This document shows, piece by piece, positions 18,423 through 27,186 of a DNA stretch of 64,000 bases. The notes beneath the pieces were generated by a model. It had not been told where the DNA came from, did not search any database, and saw nothing but the letters and a program-made list of their open reading frames with translations. The DNA comes from JBBRWO01 sp964388455 (GTDB lineage Bacteria > Actinomycetota > Coriobacteriia > Anaerosomatales > JAAXUF01): the NCBI GenBank assembly GCA_964388455.1, contig CAYMAN010000010.1, positions 13,992 through 77,991 on the forward strand, read 5' to 3'. How positions within the stretch are numbered: the stretch's first letter is position 1; each line of letters starts with the position of its first letter. A program made the translations under genes and the position numbers.

Positions 18423-19453
18423 CGTGCGTGCGCCTCGCACTGTTCGACGATGGCCGCAGCGACCAACGCGTTCTCGGCGGGAGATCGCACGCCTACGCGC
18501 AGCCAGTGGGGCCCAAGGCCGATGAAGGTCGATGCGTCGCGCACGCCGATGCCGCGTGCCGCCAGCACATCGCGCAGCTCCGCAGCACAGACGGGCTCCG
18601 GCAGTTCGACAAGGATGTAGGGTGCGACGCCTTCGCACACACGGATACTCGGGATTTCCGCGAGCGTGTTCGCAAGTTCCGCGCGGGCCCCGGCGAGCCA
18701 GGCGCGCGTTCGGATGAGGTACTCGGACTCGCGCGCGAGGGCTTCGGCGGCTTCGGCGGCAAGGGCGTTGACGCTCCACGGATCGCGCAACCGGCTCATG
18801 CGCTCCACTGTCTCGGCGTCGCCCACGAGTATGCCGAGGCGCAAGCCGGGAACGCAGAACATCTTCGTGAGCGAGGTGACGACAAGTACGCCGGGGAGTT
18901 CGCCGGCCGACATCGAGAGGTCATCGGCGTCGACAAGGAATGGCAGGAAGGACTCGTCGAGCAGGATTCGCACGCCTGCGCGGGCAAGATCGGCGATCAT
19001 ATCCGGGGACGTGAGATGCCCGGTCGGATTGTTCGGCTGGCCTAAGACGAGCAGGTCGCCCTCACGGGACTCGTAGTCGACAGCGGGGGTCGACCATGCG
19101 CTGCCCTCGAGCCGGAAGTCCAGCCGCACGACATCGGCGCCGATCGACTCGGCGGCTGATGCGTACTCGGAGTAGCAGGGCTCGAATATGACGACGCGTT
19201 TGGGCCGCAGTGCCCGCATGGCAAGCGAGATCAGCTCGCTGGCTCCGTTGCCGACAAGTAGATGCTCGGTCGGGATCCCGAGCCTGGTCGCCCACTCCCG
19301 TCTCGCGCTTGCGGCATCTATCTCGGGGTAGCGCATCGCCAACTCGCGCGCACGCGAGAAGACGATGTCCAGGCAGGCCGGCGGCCCGAATGGATTGACG
19401 TTGACGCTTGCGTCGATCGAGGCGTTCGGCGAGCCGCCGTGGTCGTATTTCAC
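18419..19453 (-). CDS. cobD: threonine-phosphate decarboxylase CobD (PLP enzyme)
   Basis: A 344-residue fold-type I PLP enzyme that makes (R)-1-amino-2-propanol phosphate from threonine phosphate for the nucleotide-loop arm of cobalamin. It carries DHGGSPNASIDASVNVNPFG at the start (the family's HGG motif), GNGASELI (cofactor phosphate region), GQPNNPTG, and the cofactor lysine region SLTKMFCVPGLRLG. The GTG start at 19453 overlaps the cbiP stop (GTGA). Histidinol-phosphate aminotransferase is the nearest alternative family; the operon position decides for CobD. Confidence 0.92.
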   Translation of the reverse strand: MKYDHGGSPNASIDASVNVNPFGPPACLDIVFSRARELAMRYPEIDAASARREWATRLGIPTEHLLVGNGASELISLAMRALRPKRVVIFEPCYSEYASAAESIGADVVRLDFRLEGSAWSTPAVDYESREGDLLVLGQPNNPTGHLTSPDMIADLARAGVRILLDESFLPFLVDADDLSMSAGELPGVLVVTSLTKMFCVPGLRLGILVGDAETVERMSRLRDPWSVNALAAEAAEALARESEYLIRTRAWLAGARAELANTLAEIPSIRVCEGVAPYILVELPEPVCAAELRDVLAARGIGVRDASTFIGLGPHWLRVGVRSPAENALVAAAIVEQCEAHAR

Positions 19454-20949
19454 AGTGCCTCCTCCATCCCCACCATGCGCGCAACGGCGGCCAGATCGAG
19501 GTGCTCCTCGAGCATGTCGGCCAAGCGATCGATGGGATCGGCGAGCTGCTGCGCCTGCAGGCCGACGGGCTGGAGCCCTCGACGCTGCCGCAAGCCGTCG
19601 AGCCACGTGCGCCGCAACGTCGCGTCGTCGAAGATGCCGTGCAGGTAGGTCCCACAGACGGGCAGATCACTCGCGACAGCGCCGTCTTCGTATGCACTGC
19701 CGTCAGCTGCCCCAAGGCGCACAAGCGCGACGGCATCAGCACCACGCGCCGTGCGCCCCATGTGAATCTCGTAGCCGTGCACGGGCGTCCCGCTCTTCCC
19801 GAGCGCCGCACCGGTCAGCGCCCCACTCGCGCGAACCGTGCGCTTCTCGGCCTCGAACACGGTAACGACGTCGAGGAGCCCAAGGCCGTCGACTCCACCG
19901 CCCTCCACGCCGAGAGGATCCTCGATGCGCTGGCCGAGCATCTGGTAGCCGCCGCAGATGCCGACGACCGGCACGCCCGCTCGCGCAGCCGAGAGGATCG
20001 CTTCGGCGAGTCCGCTCGCGCGCAGCCATGCGAGATCGGCGGTCGTGGACTTGGAGCCGGGGATGACGATCGCGTCGACATCGCGCAGGTCGCCGGCGGT
20101 GCGCGCCCAACGTGTCGCGACATCGGGCTCGGCGGCGAGCGCACTGATATCGGTGAAGTTCGAGACGTAGGGCAGCCGGATAGCGGCGATCGTGATATCG
20201 GCGGCAGGGTTCTGGGCGGCCTCTTCGATGCCGAGCGAGTCCTCCTCGTCTCCGCGCCACTCCGTGAGATACGGCAGTACGCCGAGCACGGGCACGCCGT
20301 AGCGCTCCTGAAGCATGGCGATCCCGGAGTCCAGCAGCGAGGCATCGCCACGGAACCGGTTGATGACGAAGCCGGTCACGAGTGCGCGCTCATCGGCGGT
20401 GAGCAACTCCATGGTACCCACGAGCGACGCGAAGAGTCCTCCCCTGTCGATGTCCGCGACGATGATGACAGGGGAGGCCGCGTGCAGCGCGACGGCCATG
20501 TTCGCGATGTCGCGGTGGCGGATGTTGATCTCCGCGGGGCTGCCCGCGCCTTCGATGATGACGAGGTCATGGGTGGCACGCAGGCGTCCGAGGGCGTCGG
20601 TGACCACGGGCCAGACCTGCTCCTGGTATGCGTGGTACTCGCGGACCTGCATGACGTCGACCGGTTTGCCGAGGACGATGACCTGGCTTCCCGTGGGCGA
20701 GCACGGCTTGAGGAGAACCGGGTTCATGTCGGCATGGGGCTCGATGCCCGCGCCAGCGGCCTGGAACGCCTGCGCGCGACCGATTTCGGCGCCTTCAGGC
20801 GTGACAGCCGAATTGAGCGCCATGTTCTGGCTCTTGAATGGCGCCACCGAAATACCTCGCCGAGCAAAGACACGGCACAACCCGGCGACCAGCACCGACT
20901 TGCCCGCGTGCGACGTGGTTCCCTGCACCATGAGCGTGTTGGCCGGCAT
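19450..20949 (-). CDS. cbiP: cobyric acid synthase CbiP
   Basis: A 499-residue glutamine-dependent amidase that amidates the b, d, e and g side chains of adenosylcobyrinic diamide. Its N-terminal dethiobiotin-synthetase-like ATP domain shows QGTTSHAGKS (P-loop) and KSQNMALNSAVT; the C-terminal class I glutamine amidotransferase domain carries the nucleophile region VGICGGYQMLG and the catalytic His in GTYLHGIFDD. The ATG at 20949 shares one base with the stop of the preceding gene. The plus strand over this gene is also open for over 500 codons, which is a shadow caused by the high GC content. Confidence 0.94.
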   Translation of the reverse strand: MPANTLMVQGTTSHAGKSVLVAGLCRVFARRGISVAPFKSQNMALNSAVTPEGAEIGRAQAFQAAGAGIEPHADMNPVLLKPCSPTGSQVIVLGKPVDVMQVREYHAYQEQVWPVVTDALGRLRATHDLVIIEGAGSPAEINIRHRDIANMAVALHAASPVIIVADIDRGGLFASLVGTMELLTADERALVTGFVINRFRGDASLLDSGIAMLQERYGVPVLGVLPYLTEWRGDEEDSLGIEEAAQNPAADITIAAIRLPYVSNFTDISALAAEPDVATRWARTAGDLRDVDAIVIPGSKSTTADLAWLRASGLAEAILSAARAGVPVVGICGGYQMLGQRIEDPLGVEGGGVDGLGLLDVVTVFEAEKRTVRASGALTGAALGKSGTPVHGYEIHMGRTARGADAVALVRLGAADGSAYEDGAVASDLPVCGTYLHGIFDDATLRRTWLDGLRQRRGLQPVGLQAQQLADPIDRLADMLEEHLDLAAVARMVGMEEAL

Positions 20950-22256
20950 CAGTACTCGACCCCGATCCGGGCCGGCACGCCGCGCTCGAATGGGTGACGC
21001 ACCGCGCGAAACTCGGTGATGTAATCGGCGAGATCGAGCAGCTCGTCCGGGCAACCCCGACCGGTGAGCACCACTTCGACGTGCGGTTCGCGGTCGCGGA
21101 TCGCTGCGGCGAGTTCCATGGTCATGACGATGCCGGAACGCGTTGCCACGCAGACCTCGTCGAGAACGACGAGCTCGTGGCTGCCAGCGAGCGCCTTGCG
21201 CGCGGCGGCCAGCGCGGCGGCACCTGCCTGCATGTCGCGCTCGTGCGGAGCGCCCCTCATCAGGCCACTCGAGTGGACCGCGGGGCGCGTCACCTCGACG
21301 CCGAGCAGACGCAACGACGCCAGCTCGGACGATTCACGACCGCCTTTCACGAACTGCACGAACGCGACGCGCATGCCCGCTCCAGCCGCGCGCGACGCGA
21401 GACCGACGCCGGCCGTGGTCTTGCCTTTGCCCTCGCCGGTGTAGATGTGGACAAGGCCCGGCCCGCGAGCTGTGCGCGGCGTCGGATCGACTCCCGGCAG
21501 CGCGAGCACGCGCGCGACGAGATCGTCGACGCTGCGCGCCGCATCGCCGGCGACTTCGACCGGTCGCGCGACCACGATCGCGGCGGCACCCGCGAGTCGT
21601 GCCGCCTCGAGCTTCTCGGGCACTCCCCCCGCCGAGCCGCTGTCTTTCGTGACGAGCACACTCGCGCCGAGATGGCGCAAGAGTGCCGCGTCGAGATCGG
21701 CCGACGTCGGGCCCTGCATCGCGATGATGTCGGCCGGGGACAGGCCCGCGCCGGCGCACGCGTCCAGCGACTCGGCGACGGGAAGAACGCGCGCGACGCA
21801 CCGGACGCGGGCGTCTCGGCAGGCTTGCACGTAGGGCTCGAGCGTGCGCGAACCCACGGTGAGCAGGATAGTGCCGTCGGCACCTGCGGCGTCGGCTGCG
21901 GCACGCGCGGCCTCCTCGACGGTGGCGAACTGCAGCACACCCTCGCCGAGGGGAGCGTCGGGACGCTCGAACCGCACGTAGTCGATGCCGGCAAGGCGGG
22001 CGGCCTCTCGCGCAGTCTGGCTGGCGGCGACGGCGAACGGATGCGAGGCATCGACGATCGCAACGCAACCAGCGGCGAGCTCGGCCATGCCGTTGGCATC
22101 AAGGGCGCCGGCTCGGGAGGACGCGATCGGGGCAGCAAGGCTCGCACCGTACTTGGTCGCGGCACTCACGAGAACGTCGAGGCCGGCCTCGCCGAGCGCG
22201 CGCGCTGCGTCGCGCGAATCACTCGTCCCACCGATGAGCAGGACCTTCGCGCTCAT
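20949..22256 (-). CDS. cbiJ-cobA: CbiJ-CobA fusion: precorrin-6A reductase + corrinoid adenosyltransferase
   Basis: A 435-residue two-domain protein. Residues about 1-255 are a CbiJ/CobK reductase (LLIGGTSDSRDAARAL, DASHPFAVAASQTARE, VTKDSGSAGGVPEKLEAA), which reduces cobalt-precorrin-6A. Residues about 262-435 are a CobA/BtuR-type Co-corrinoid adenosyltransferase with P-loop GEGKGKTTAG, FVQFVKGG, and LDEVCVATRSGIV. The reaction steps are far apart in the pathway, so the fusion probably reflects co-expression rather than channelling. It overlaps cbiH by 4 nt and cbiP by 1 nt. Confidence 0.92.
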   Translation of the reverse strand: MSAKVLLIGGTSDSRDAARALGEAGLDVLVSAATKYGASLAAPIASSRAGALDANGMAELAAGCVAIVDASHPFAVAASQTAREAARLAGIDYVRFERPDAPLGEGVLQFATVEEAARAAADAAGADGTILLTVGSRTLEPYVQACRDARVRCVARVLPVAESLDACAGAGLSPADIIAMQGPTSADLDAALLRHLGASVLVTKDSGSAGGVPEKLEAARLAGAAAIVVARPVEVAGDAARSVDDLVARVLALPGVDPTPRTARGPGLVHIYTGEGKGKTTAGVGLASRAAGAGMRVAFVQFVKGGRESSELASLRLLGVEVTRPAVHSSGLMRGAPHERDMQAGAAALAAARKALAGSHELVVLDEVCVATRSGIVMTMELAAAIRDREPHVEVVLTGRGCPDELLDLADYITEFRAVRHPFERGVPARIGVEY

Positions 22257-23068
22257 ACCGGGTACCCCCTCGGTGTGACCATCCGGCCGCCGATGATCCG
22301 GGTTTCCGCGTTGCCGACGATCAGGATCGTGGACATGTCGATGCTCTCGGGATCGAGGTCGCCGAGCGTGGTGATGGTGACGTGCTGGTTTTCTCGGCAG
22401 GCTTCACGCACCACGCCCACGAGCGTGTCAGAGCCTCGCGCTACCGTGAGGATGTCCACGGCGATGTCGAAGGGCTCGGTGCGTGTGTGGCTTCGAGGGT
22501 TGTAGAGGGCGACGACCAAGTCGGCCTCGGCGACGGCGCGCAGACGGCGTTCGATCACGGGAAGCGGGGTGAGGAGATTCGACAAGGAGATGCACGCGAA
22601 GTCGTTGGTGAGCGGCGAGCCCAGCACAGAGGCCGCCGCGAGCGCAGCGCTTACGCCAGGAACGATTTCAATATCGATGTCGTCGCGCTCGCCGACGAGT
22701 TCCAGGACGAGCCCGGCCATGCCGTAGACGCCGGCGTCGCCAGAGCTGACCACGACCACGGTCTCGCCGGCAGCCGCCGCCTCGATGGCACTCCGGGCTC
22801 GGTCGACCTCGGCGCGCATGCCGGAACCGAGTGTGCGGGCATCGCCGATAGGCCCCGCCACCATCGCGAGGTAGGGCTTGTAGCCGACAACGACGTCTGC
22901 CGAGCGCAGCGCGTCCTCTGCGGCCGGCGTCAGGTGGGGAGCGGAACCGGGGCCGATGCCGACGACGAACAGTCGTCCTCGGCGACGGCCACCGTCACGC
23001 CCTCCCGGGCGGTCGGCGGCGCCAGCAGCTTCGTGTGCGGATCGGCCAGCAGGGCTGAGGGGACACAT
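22253..23068 (-). CDS. cbiH: cobalt-precorrin-3B C17-methyltransferase CbiH
   Basis: A SAM-dependent tetrapyrrole methylase that also performs ring contraction. Features: LFVVGIGPGSAPHLTPAAED at the domain start, VVVSSGDAGVYGMAG, EIVPGVSAALAAASVLG and ALYNPRSHTR. The catalytic domain begins around base 22960. No ATG or GTG lies in frame just before it; the next start upstream is the ATG at 23068, which would add about 35 residues of low-complexity sequence and overlap cbiG by 139 nt. A CTG next to the domain is an alternative start. The boundary is therefore approximate; the function is not in doubt. Confidence 0.9.
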   Translation of the reverse strand: MCPLSPAGRSAHEAAGAADRPGGRDGGRRRGRLFVVGIGPGSAPHLTPAAEDALRSADVVVGYKPYLAMVAGPIGDARTLGSGMRAEVDRARSAIEAAAAGETVVVVSSGDAGVYGMAGLVLELVGERDDIDIEIVPGVSAALAAASVLGSPLTNDFACISLSNLLTPLPVIERRLRAVAEADLVVALYNPRSHTRTEPFDIAVDILTVARGSDTLVGVVREACRENQHVTITTLGDLDPESIDMSTILIVGNAETRIIGGRMVTPRGYPV

Positions 23069-23754
23069 ACGGCGGCGACTCCTGTCACTTCCTCGGCGAA
23101 GGTGGGCTCGCGAAGCACGTCTTGCAACGTGCGGATGCGCTCGCGCGAAACGATGCGCACCGGCACGCCCAGCAGATCGGCTGCCTCGCGGATGCCGACT
23201 TCGCCGGCTTTCAGGTCGATGGTGGCAAGCGCGCGCACGTCGGTGCGCGATCGGTCGGCGGCGACAAGCGACTCGTCGATTGCTGCGAGCACAGCCTCGC
23301 TCGTCACGCCTCGGCGACTCCCTATGCCGAGGACCACGCCACGGCGGGCCTCGGTACCCGTGGTCACGACCGGGACGGCGCCCGTGAGCTCTGCGAGCTG
23401 CTCGGCGAGATCGTTGGCACCGCCCTCGTGACCGGAGAGCAGCGAGATCGCGAAGCGGCCCGCGTCATCGAGCACGACGACGGCCGGGTCGACATGCTTG
23501 CTGTCGACCCACGGTGCGATGGAGCGCACGACGATGCCGCTCGCCATGACTGCGACGATGGCCGCGTTGCGAGCCCACAGCTCCCCGAGGAGATCGCGGA
23601 GCGTGCCCTCGTAGACACGTGCGTCGGGATGCAGGTCTTCGCGCGGCGCCCACAGAGTCGCGTCGGGGAACGCCGCGGCGATGCGGGCGGCCAGTGCGGC
23701 GCCCTCCTCGGAGACGAAGATGACGGCGATGGGGCCGGTTCGCGTGAACCTCAC
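22930..23754 (-). CDS. cbiG: cobalt-precorrin-5A hydrolase CbiG
   Basis: A 274-residue enzyme that opens the delta-lactone ring and releases acetaldehyde in the anaerobic corrin pathway. The central motif region MASGIVVRSIAPWVDSKHVD, PAVVVLDDAGRFAISLLSGH, EGGANDLA and the C-terminal GIGSRRGVTSEAVLAA fit CbiG. The GTG start at 23754 overlaps the cbiO stop (GTGA). Its 3' end lies inside the 5' end of cbiH in another frame. Confidence 0.92.
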   Translation of the reverse strand: MRFTRTGPIAVIFVSEEGAALAARIAAAFPDATLWAPREDLHPDARVYEGTLRDLLGELWARNAAIVAVMASGIVVRSIAPWVDSKHVDPAVVVLDDAGRFAISLLSGHEGGANDLAEQLAELTGAVPVVTTGTEARRGVVLGIGSRRGVTSEAVLAAIDESLVAADRSRTDVRALATIDLKAGEVGIREAADLLGVPVRIVSRERIRTLQDVLREPTFAEEVTGVAAVCVPSALLADPHTKLLAPPTAREGVTVAVAEDDCSSSASAPVPLPT

Positions 23755-24656
23755 GAGGCCTCCTCGATGTCGGCGGAGACGACGGAGCTCGGCGCGGATA
23801 CTCGCGCGACCCGAGCGCCACCCGCCGAGGCGAGCACATCGAGTAGCTGGTCGTGCGTGCGAGGGGCGCTCTCGCCGTGCGCGATGAGTCCGGCGCGGTT
23901 GGCGGCGACGAAGACCTCCGCAACGCGCGGGTGTGACAGACCGTGGCGCACGAACGTCGGGAACGCATCCACGAACTCGGCCGCACCGCATGACGCGACG
24001 AGACGCCCGTGATCGAGCACTTCGGCGCGGTCGGCCCACGCGTAGGCCAGGTCGATGTCGTGAGTGGACAGAACGACCGTCATGCCGCGCTCGTTGAGGC
24101 TCCCAAGCACGGCCAGCAGGTCCTCGATCGAACGCGCGTCCAGTCCTGCCGTCGGCTCATCGAGCAAGAGCACCTCGGGCCTCATCGCAAGGACGCCCGC
24201 GATGCACACGCGCTTCTTCTGTCCGAACGACAGCGCGTGCGCCGGCACGCCCGGCTGCTCGCTCATGCCGACAGCCGCCAATGCTGCCTCGACGCGAGCG
24301 CGAACCTCGTCAGGCTCGAGGCCCAGATTCATCGGCCCGTAGGAAACATCCTCGGCAACGCTTGCCGACAGTAGCTGCGAGTCCGGATTCTGGAACACGA
24401 GTCCCACGCGAGACCGGAGCCGCTTGAGGTCGGCGCCGCTTCGGCCAACCGGTTCGCCGAACGCCCGGATCTCGCCCGAGGTCGGCGTGAGCAGGCCCAG
24501 CAGGGTGAGCAGCAACGTGGTCTTGCCGGACCCGTTCGCGCCGAGAAGTGCCACCCGCGCGCCTCGGGTGATTCTGAGCGAGACGTCCGTGAGCGCGGCG
24601 CGGCCGTCCGGATACCGGTAACCCAGGCCGATCGTCTCAAGTACGACATCGTTCAT
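23751..24656 (-). CDS. cbiO: cobalt ECF/ABC transporter ATP-binding protein CbiO
   Basis: A 301-residue ATPase that powers the CbiMNQO cobalt importer. It has Walker A GANGSGKTTLLLTL, Q-loop VFQNPDSQLL, signature LSFGQKKRVCIAGVL, Walker B VLLLDEPTAGLDA and the switch His in LSTHDIDLAYAWADR. The last 70 or so residues form a C-terminal extension (SSVVSADIEEAS at the end) beyond a minimal ATPase. It overlaps cbiQ by 4 nt and supplies cobalt for the CbiX step of the same operon. Confidence 0.94.
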   Translation of the reverse strand: MNDVVLETIGLGYRYPDGRAALTDVSLRITRGARVALLGANGSGKTTLLLTLLGLLTPTSGEIRAFGEPVGRSGADLKRLRSRVGLVFQNPDSQLLSASVAEDVSYGPMNLGLEPDEVRARVEAALAAVGMSEQPGVPAHALSFGQKKRVCIAGVLAMRPEVLLLDEPTAGLDARSIEDLLAVLGSLNERGMTVVLSTHDIDLAYAWADRAEVLDHGRLVASCGAAEFVDAFPTFVRHGLSHPRVAEVFVAANRAGLIAHGESAPRTHDQLLDVLASAGGARVARVSAPSSVVSADIEEAS

Positions 24657-25417
24657 CGCAGGCCTCCCGGCACCAAGGCGACCGCCACGACGAGCAGCGT
24701 ACCCAGCATCACGGAGAGGGCGAGTTCACGACCGGCCCGTTCGCGGCGCGGCTCGAGGAATCGAAGTTCGCCTCCGCCCCCGCGCGCCCGACTTGCCTGA
24801 TACATCACGATGGAACGGCGCCACGTCTCCACGGCCAGCAGGGCAACGGCCGTACCCATCGAGCGCAGCGTGTTCGAGAACGACGAGTAGCCGAGGCGGG
24901 CGGCCTGCGCACGGCGCATGTCGTGAACCACATCGGAGAGTACGAAGAGCGAACGATAGCTGACCGTCATGATCTCAACGAGCATCGACGGCACCTGCAG
25001 GCGTCGAAGCAGCGAAATGATATCGGTCATGGGCGTCGTCAGCGCGAGAAACAGCATCGCCGAGAGCGCTGCCAGCGAACGGCCGACGACCGTCAGCGCA
25101 AGCGCCGCCTGCGCGGGATCGATTGCGAGCGTGAACGGAAGCCGACCCGCTCCCCCCAACCGCACTGAGACGGCCAGCGTGACCGCGCTCAGCAGCACGA
25201 ACGACCACGGGGCCGACGCCACGCGCGCGTACGATCGCAGCGGAATTCCCGCGCCCACAACGGTCAGCGCGGCGAGCACAGCCGCCAGCGCAAGCTGCCC
25301 GAAGGGAGGGCGCGCCACGAACGCGCCGACGAACGCTAGGGTGGCAAAGGCCGCCTTAGCGTCCGCGGACACGCCGCGCCACCTGTTGCGGTAGGCACAT
25401 TGCTCGGTGAGGATCAT
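24653..25417 (-). CDS. cbiQ: cobalt ECF transporter transmembrane protein CbiQ
   Basis: A 254-residue membrane component (about five helices) that couples ATP hydrolysis to the substrate-binding CbiM/CbiN pair. The coupling motifs of the family are visible as arginine-containing helices: SYRSLFVLSDVVHDMRRAQAARLG (about 155-178) and SRARGGGGELRF. The ATG at 25417 overlaps the cbiN stop (ATGA); the longer open frame upstream is arginine-rich nonsense. Confidence 0.92.
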   Translation of the reverse strand: MILTEQCAYRNRWRGVSADAKAAFATLAFVGAFVARPPFGQLALAAVLAALTVVGAGIPLRSYARVASAPWSFVLLSAVTLAVSVRLGGAGRLPFTLAIDPAQAALALTVVGRSLAALSAMLFLALTTPMTDIISLLRRLQVPSMLVEIMTVSYRSLFVLSDVVHDMRRAQAARLGYSSFSNTLRSMGTAVALLAVETWRRSIVMYQASRARGGGGELRFLEPRRERAGRELALSVMLGTLLVVAVALVPGGLR

Positions 25418-25719
25418 GAGTCCTTCGATTCGTCCGCAGCTCGGCGCTTGCCCACACGAAGGCCGACATAGTAGCCGAGGAAACCGCACCCGATCGCGGC
25501 CTGCAGCGAGAAGATCAGGGTCGAGATCTCGGTGCTCGGCGGGGTCCAGATGGGCCGGAATATCGGCTCGAAGTCCGGCGCTATCTTGGTGATTAGCGAC
25601 TGTGCCTGCCCGTCTGCGCCGCCGAATCCGGACCCGTCCGTCGGCGTCTTGACCAGAACCAGCGGTAGAACGATCAGCACGACGGCTACGAGCAGCAAGA
25701 TGATATCCGTGCGCTTCAT
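25414..25719 (-). CDS. cbiN: cobalt transport protein CbiN
   Basis: A 101-residue protein with two transmembrane helices (about 6-24, IILLLVAVVLIVLPLVLV; and 69-88, LIFSLQAAIGCGFLGYYVGL) and an extracytoplasmic loop containing GADGQAQSLITKIAPDFEP, the usual CbiN layout. It assists CbiM in metal capture. It overlaps cbiM and cbiQ by 4 nt each. Confidence 0.92.
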   Translation of the reverse strand: MKRTDIILLLVAVVLIVLPLVLVKTPTDGSGFGGADGQAQSLITKIAPDFEPIFRPIWTPPSTEISTLIFSLQAAIGCGFLGYYVGLRVGKRRAADESKDS

Positions 25720-26396
25720 GGGGTCGCCTCCCCCGCCAGAGTCGAGACGCCGAGATCAGAAAGCACGGCGCCGTCGAAGCGGGCAAGCGCGCCGAAGACC
25801 ACGACCGTCACAAGGCCCTCGGTCACAGCGAGCGGAATCTGCGTCAACGCGAATATCGACAGGAATTTCGCCAGCGAAACGATCATCCCCCCGCTCGGAT
25901 CGGGAAAGGCGATCGCGAGCTGCAACGCCGTCGTCATGTAGGTGGCTAGGTTGCCAAGCGTCGCGGCCGCGAACACGCCGTAGCTCGTTGGAACGCCCAG
26001 CGCGCGCGACAGACGCCACAATCCCGCCGCGACCAAAGGCCCGACGATCGCCATGGAGAAGACGTTCGCGCCGAGCGTGGTGATGCCGCCGTGTGCGAGC
26101 AGGAGTGCTTGGAAGAACAGTACGACCACCCCCACCGGTGCCATGGCGAGCGGACCGAAGATGATGCCGCCCAGCCCGGTGCCAGTCGGATGAGAAGAGC
26201 TACCGGTCACACTCGGCAGCTTGAGCGCGGAGAGCACGAACGTGAACGCCGCGGCCACGCCGAGCAGCATGCGGCGCTCGGGGCGCTCGGCGATTACCTT
26301 CTTGATACGCATGAGACCCAACGCGACGAACGGTGCGGAGACGACGGTCCACCCGATGGCCTGCTTCGCGGGCAGGAAGCCCTCGGCGATATGCAT
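25716..26396 (-). CDS. cbiM: cobalt transporter substrate-specificity protein CbiM
   Basis: A 226-residue membrane protein starting MHIAEGFLP; the N-terminal Met-His-Ile pattern is the conserved cobalt-binding end of CbiM. Other family stretches are VTGSSSHPTGTGLGGIIFGP and LAHGGITTLGANVFSMAIVG. The start at 26396 is therefore certain and lies 1 nt after the cbiF stop. Confidence 0.95.
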   Translation of the reverse strand: MHIAEGFLPAKQAIGWTVVSAPFVALGLMRIKKVIAERPERRMLLGVAAAFTFVLSALKLPSVTGSSSHPTGTGLGGIIFGPLAMAPVGVVVLFFQALLLAHGGITTLGANVFSMAIVGPLVAAGLWRLSRALGVPTSYGVFAAATLGNLATYMTTALQLAIAFPDPSGGMIVSLAKFLSIFALTQIPLAVTEGLVTVVVFGALARFDGAVLSDLGVSTLAGEATP

Positions 26397-26397
26397 G

Positions 26398-27186
26398 TCA
26401 GAGGCTCTTCGCTGTGGTTGACGCTTCGCGACAGCCGTGTGAGAACGCGGGGTCGTAGAGCAGCGAGCGCATGTCGCCCGCGCCGGCAAGCGCGGGTCCG
26501 ACGAGGATCATCGCGGTTCGGCCGATACCCTCTTCGGTGAGCGCTTCGGCGAGCGTGGCCACGGTGCAGCGCACGATCCGCTGCTCGGGCCAAGACGCTC
26601 TCTGGACTATCGCCACGGGCGTCTCGGCGGGGTAGTGCAGGGCGAGATCGTCGGCGACGGACGACCCGAGTCCGGCCGAGAGGAAGATCGCCATCGTCGC
26701 GCGATGCACGGCCAGAGACGCGATGTCCTGGCCGTCGGGCACGGGCGTGCGACCGGCGGCACGACATACGATCACCGACTGTGAGACGCCGGGAATGGTG
26801 AGCTCGGCCGGCAGCGCCGCGGCGGCCGCGAAGACCGAGCTGACGCCCGGCACGACCTCGAAGGGCACGCCCGCGTCCTCGAGCCCGCGCCACTGCTCGG
26901 CGGTCGCGCCGAAGAGCGCCGGGTCGCCGGTATGCAGGCGCACGACGCGCTGCCCCGCCCCGTGGGCGGCGACCATGTGCGCGACCTGCTCTTCGAGCGT
27001 GAGCGAAGCGCTGTCCTCGACGTGCGCGCCGTCGCGCACCCACTGCAGCACCGCCTCTGGCACCAGCGAGCCCGCGTAGATGACAAGGTCGGCTTGCTCA
27101 AGAGCCCGCATCCCGCGGACGGTGATCAGCTCGGGGTCACCCGGGCCGGCGCCGACGAACAGCACCGGCGACGTCGCGTCACTCAT
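26398..27186 (-). CDS. cbiF: cobalt-precorrin-4 C11-methyltransferase CbiF
   Basis: A 262-residue SAM-dependent tetrapyrrole methylase. It has VLFVGAGPGDPELITVRGMR at the N-terminus, VIYAGSLVPEAVLQW, RLHTGDPALFGATAEQW, PGVSSVFAAAAALPAELT and AIFLSAGLG, matching CbiF/CobM. It overlaps cbiL by 8 nt. Confidence 0.93.
   Translation of the reverse strand: MSDATSPVLFVGAGPGDPELITVRGMRALEQADLVIYAGSLVPEAVLQWVRDGAHVEDSASLTLEEQVAHMVAAHGAGQRVVRLHTGDPALFGATAEQWRGLEDAGVPFEVVPGVSSVFAAAAALPAELTIPGVSQSVIVCRAAGRTPVPDGQDIASLAVHRATMAIFLSAGLGSSVADDLALHYPAETPVAIVQRASWPEQRIVRCTVATLAEALTEEGIGRTAMILVGPALAGAGDMRSLLYDPAFSHGCREASTTAKSL

Noticed and set aside
19408..20997. A 529-codon plus-strand open frame
   Set aside because: It lies exactly antisense to cbiP and cobD and encodes an Arg/Asp/His-rich sequence typical of shadow frames in GC-rich DNA.
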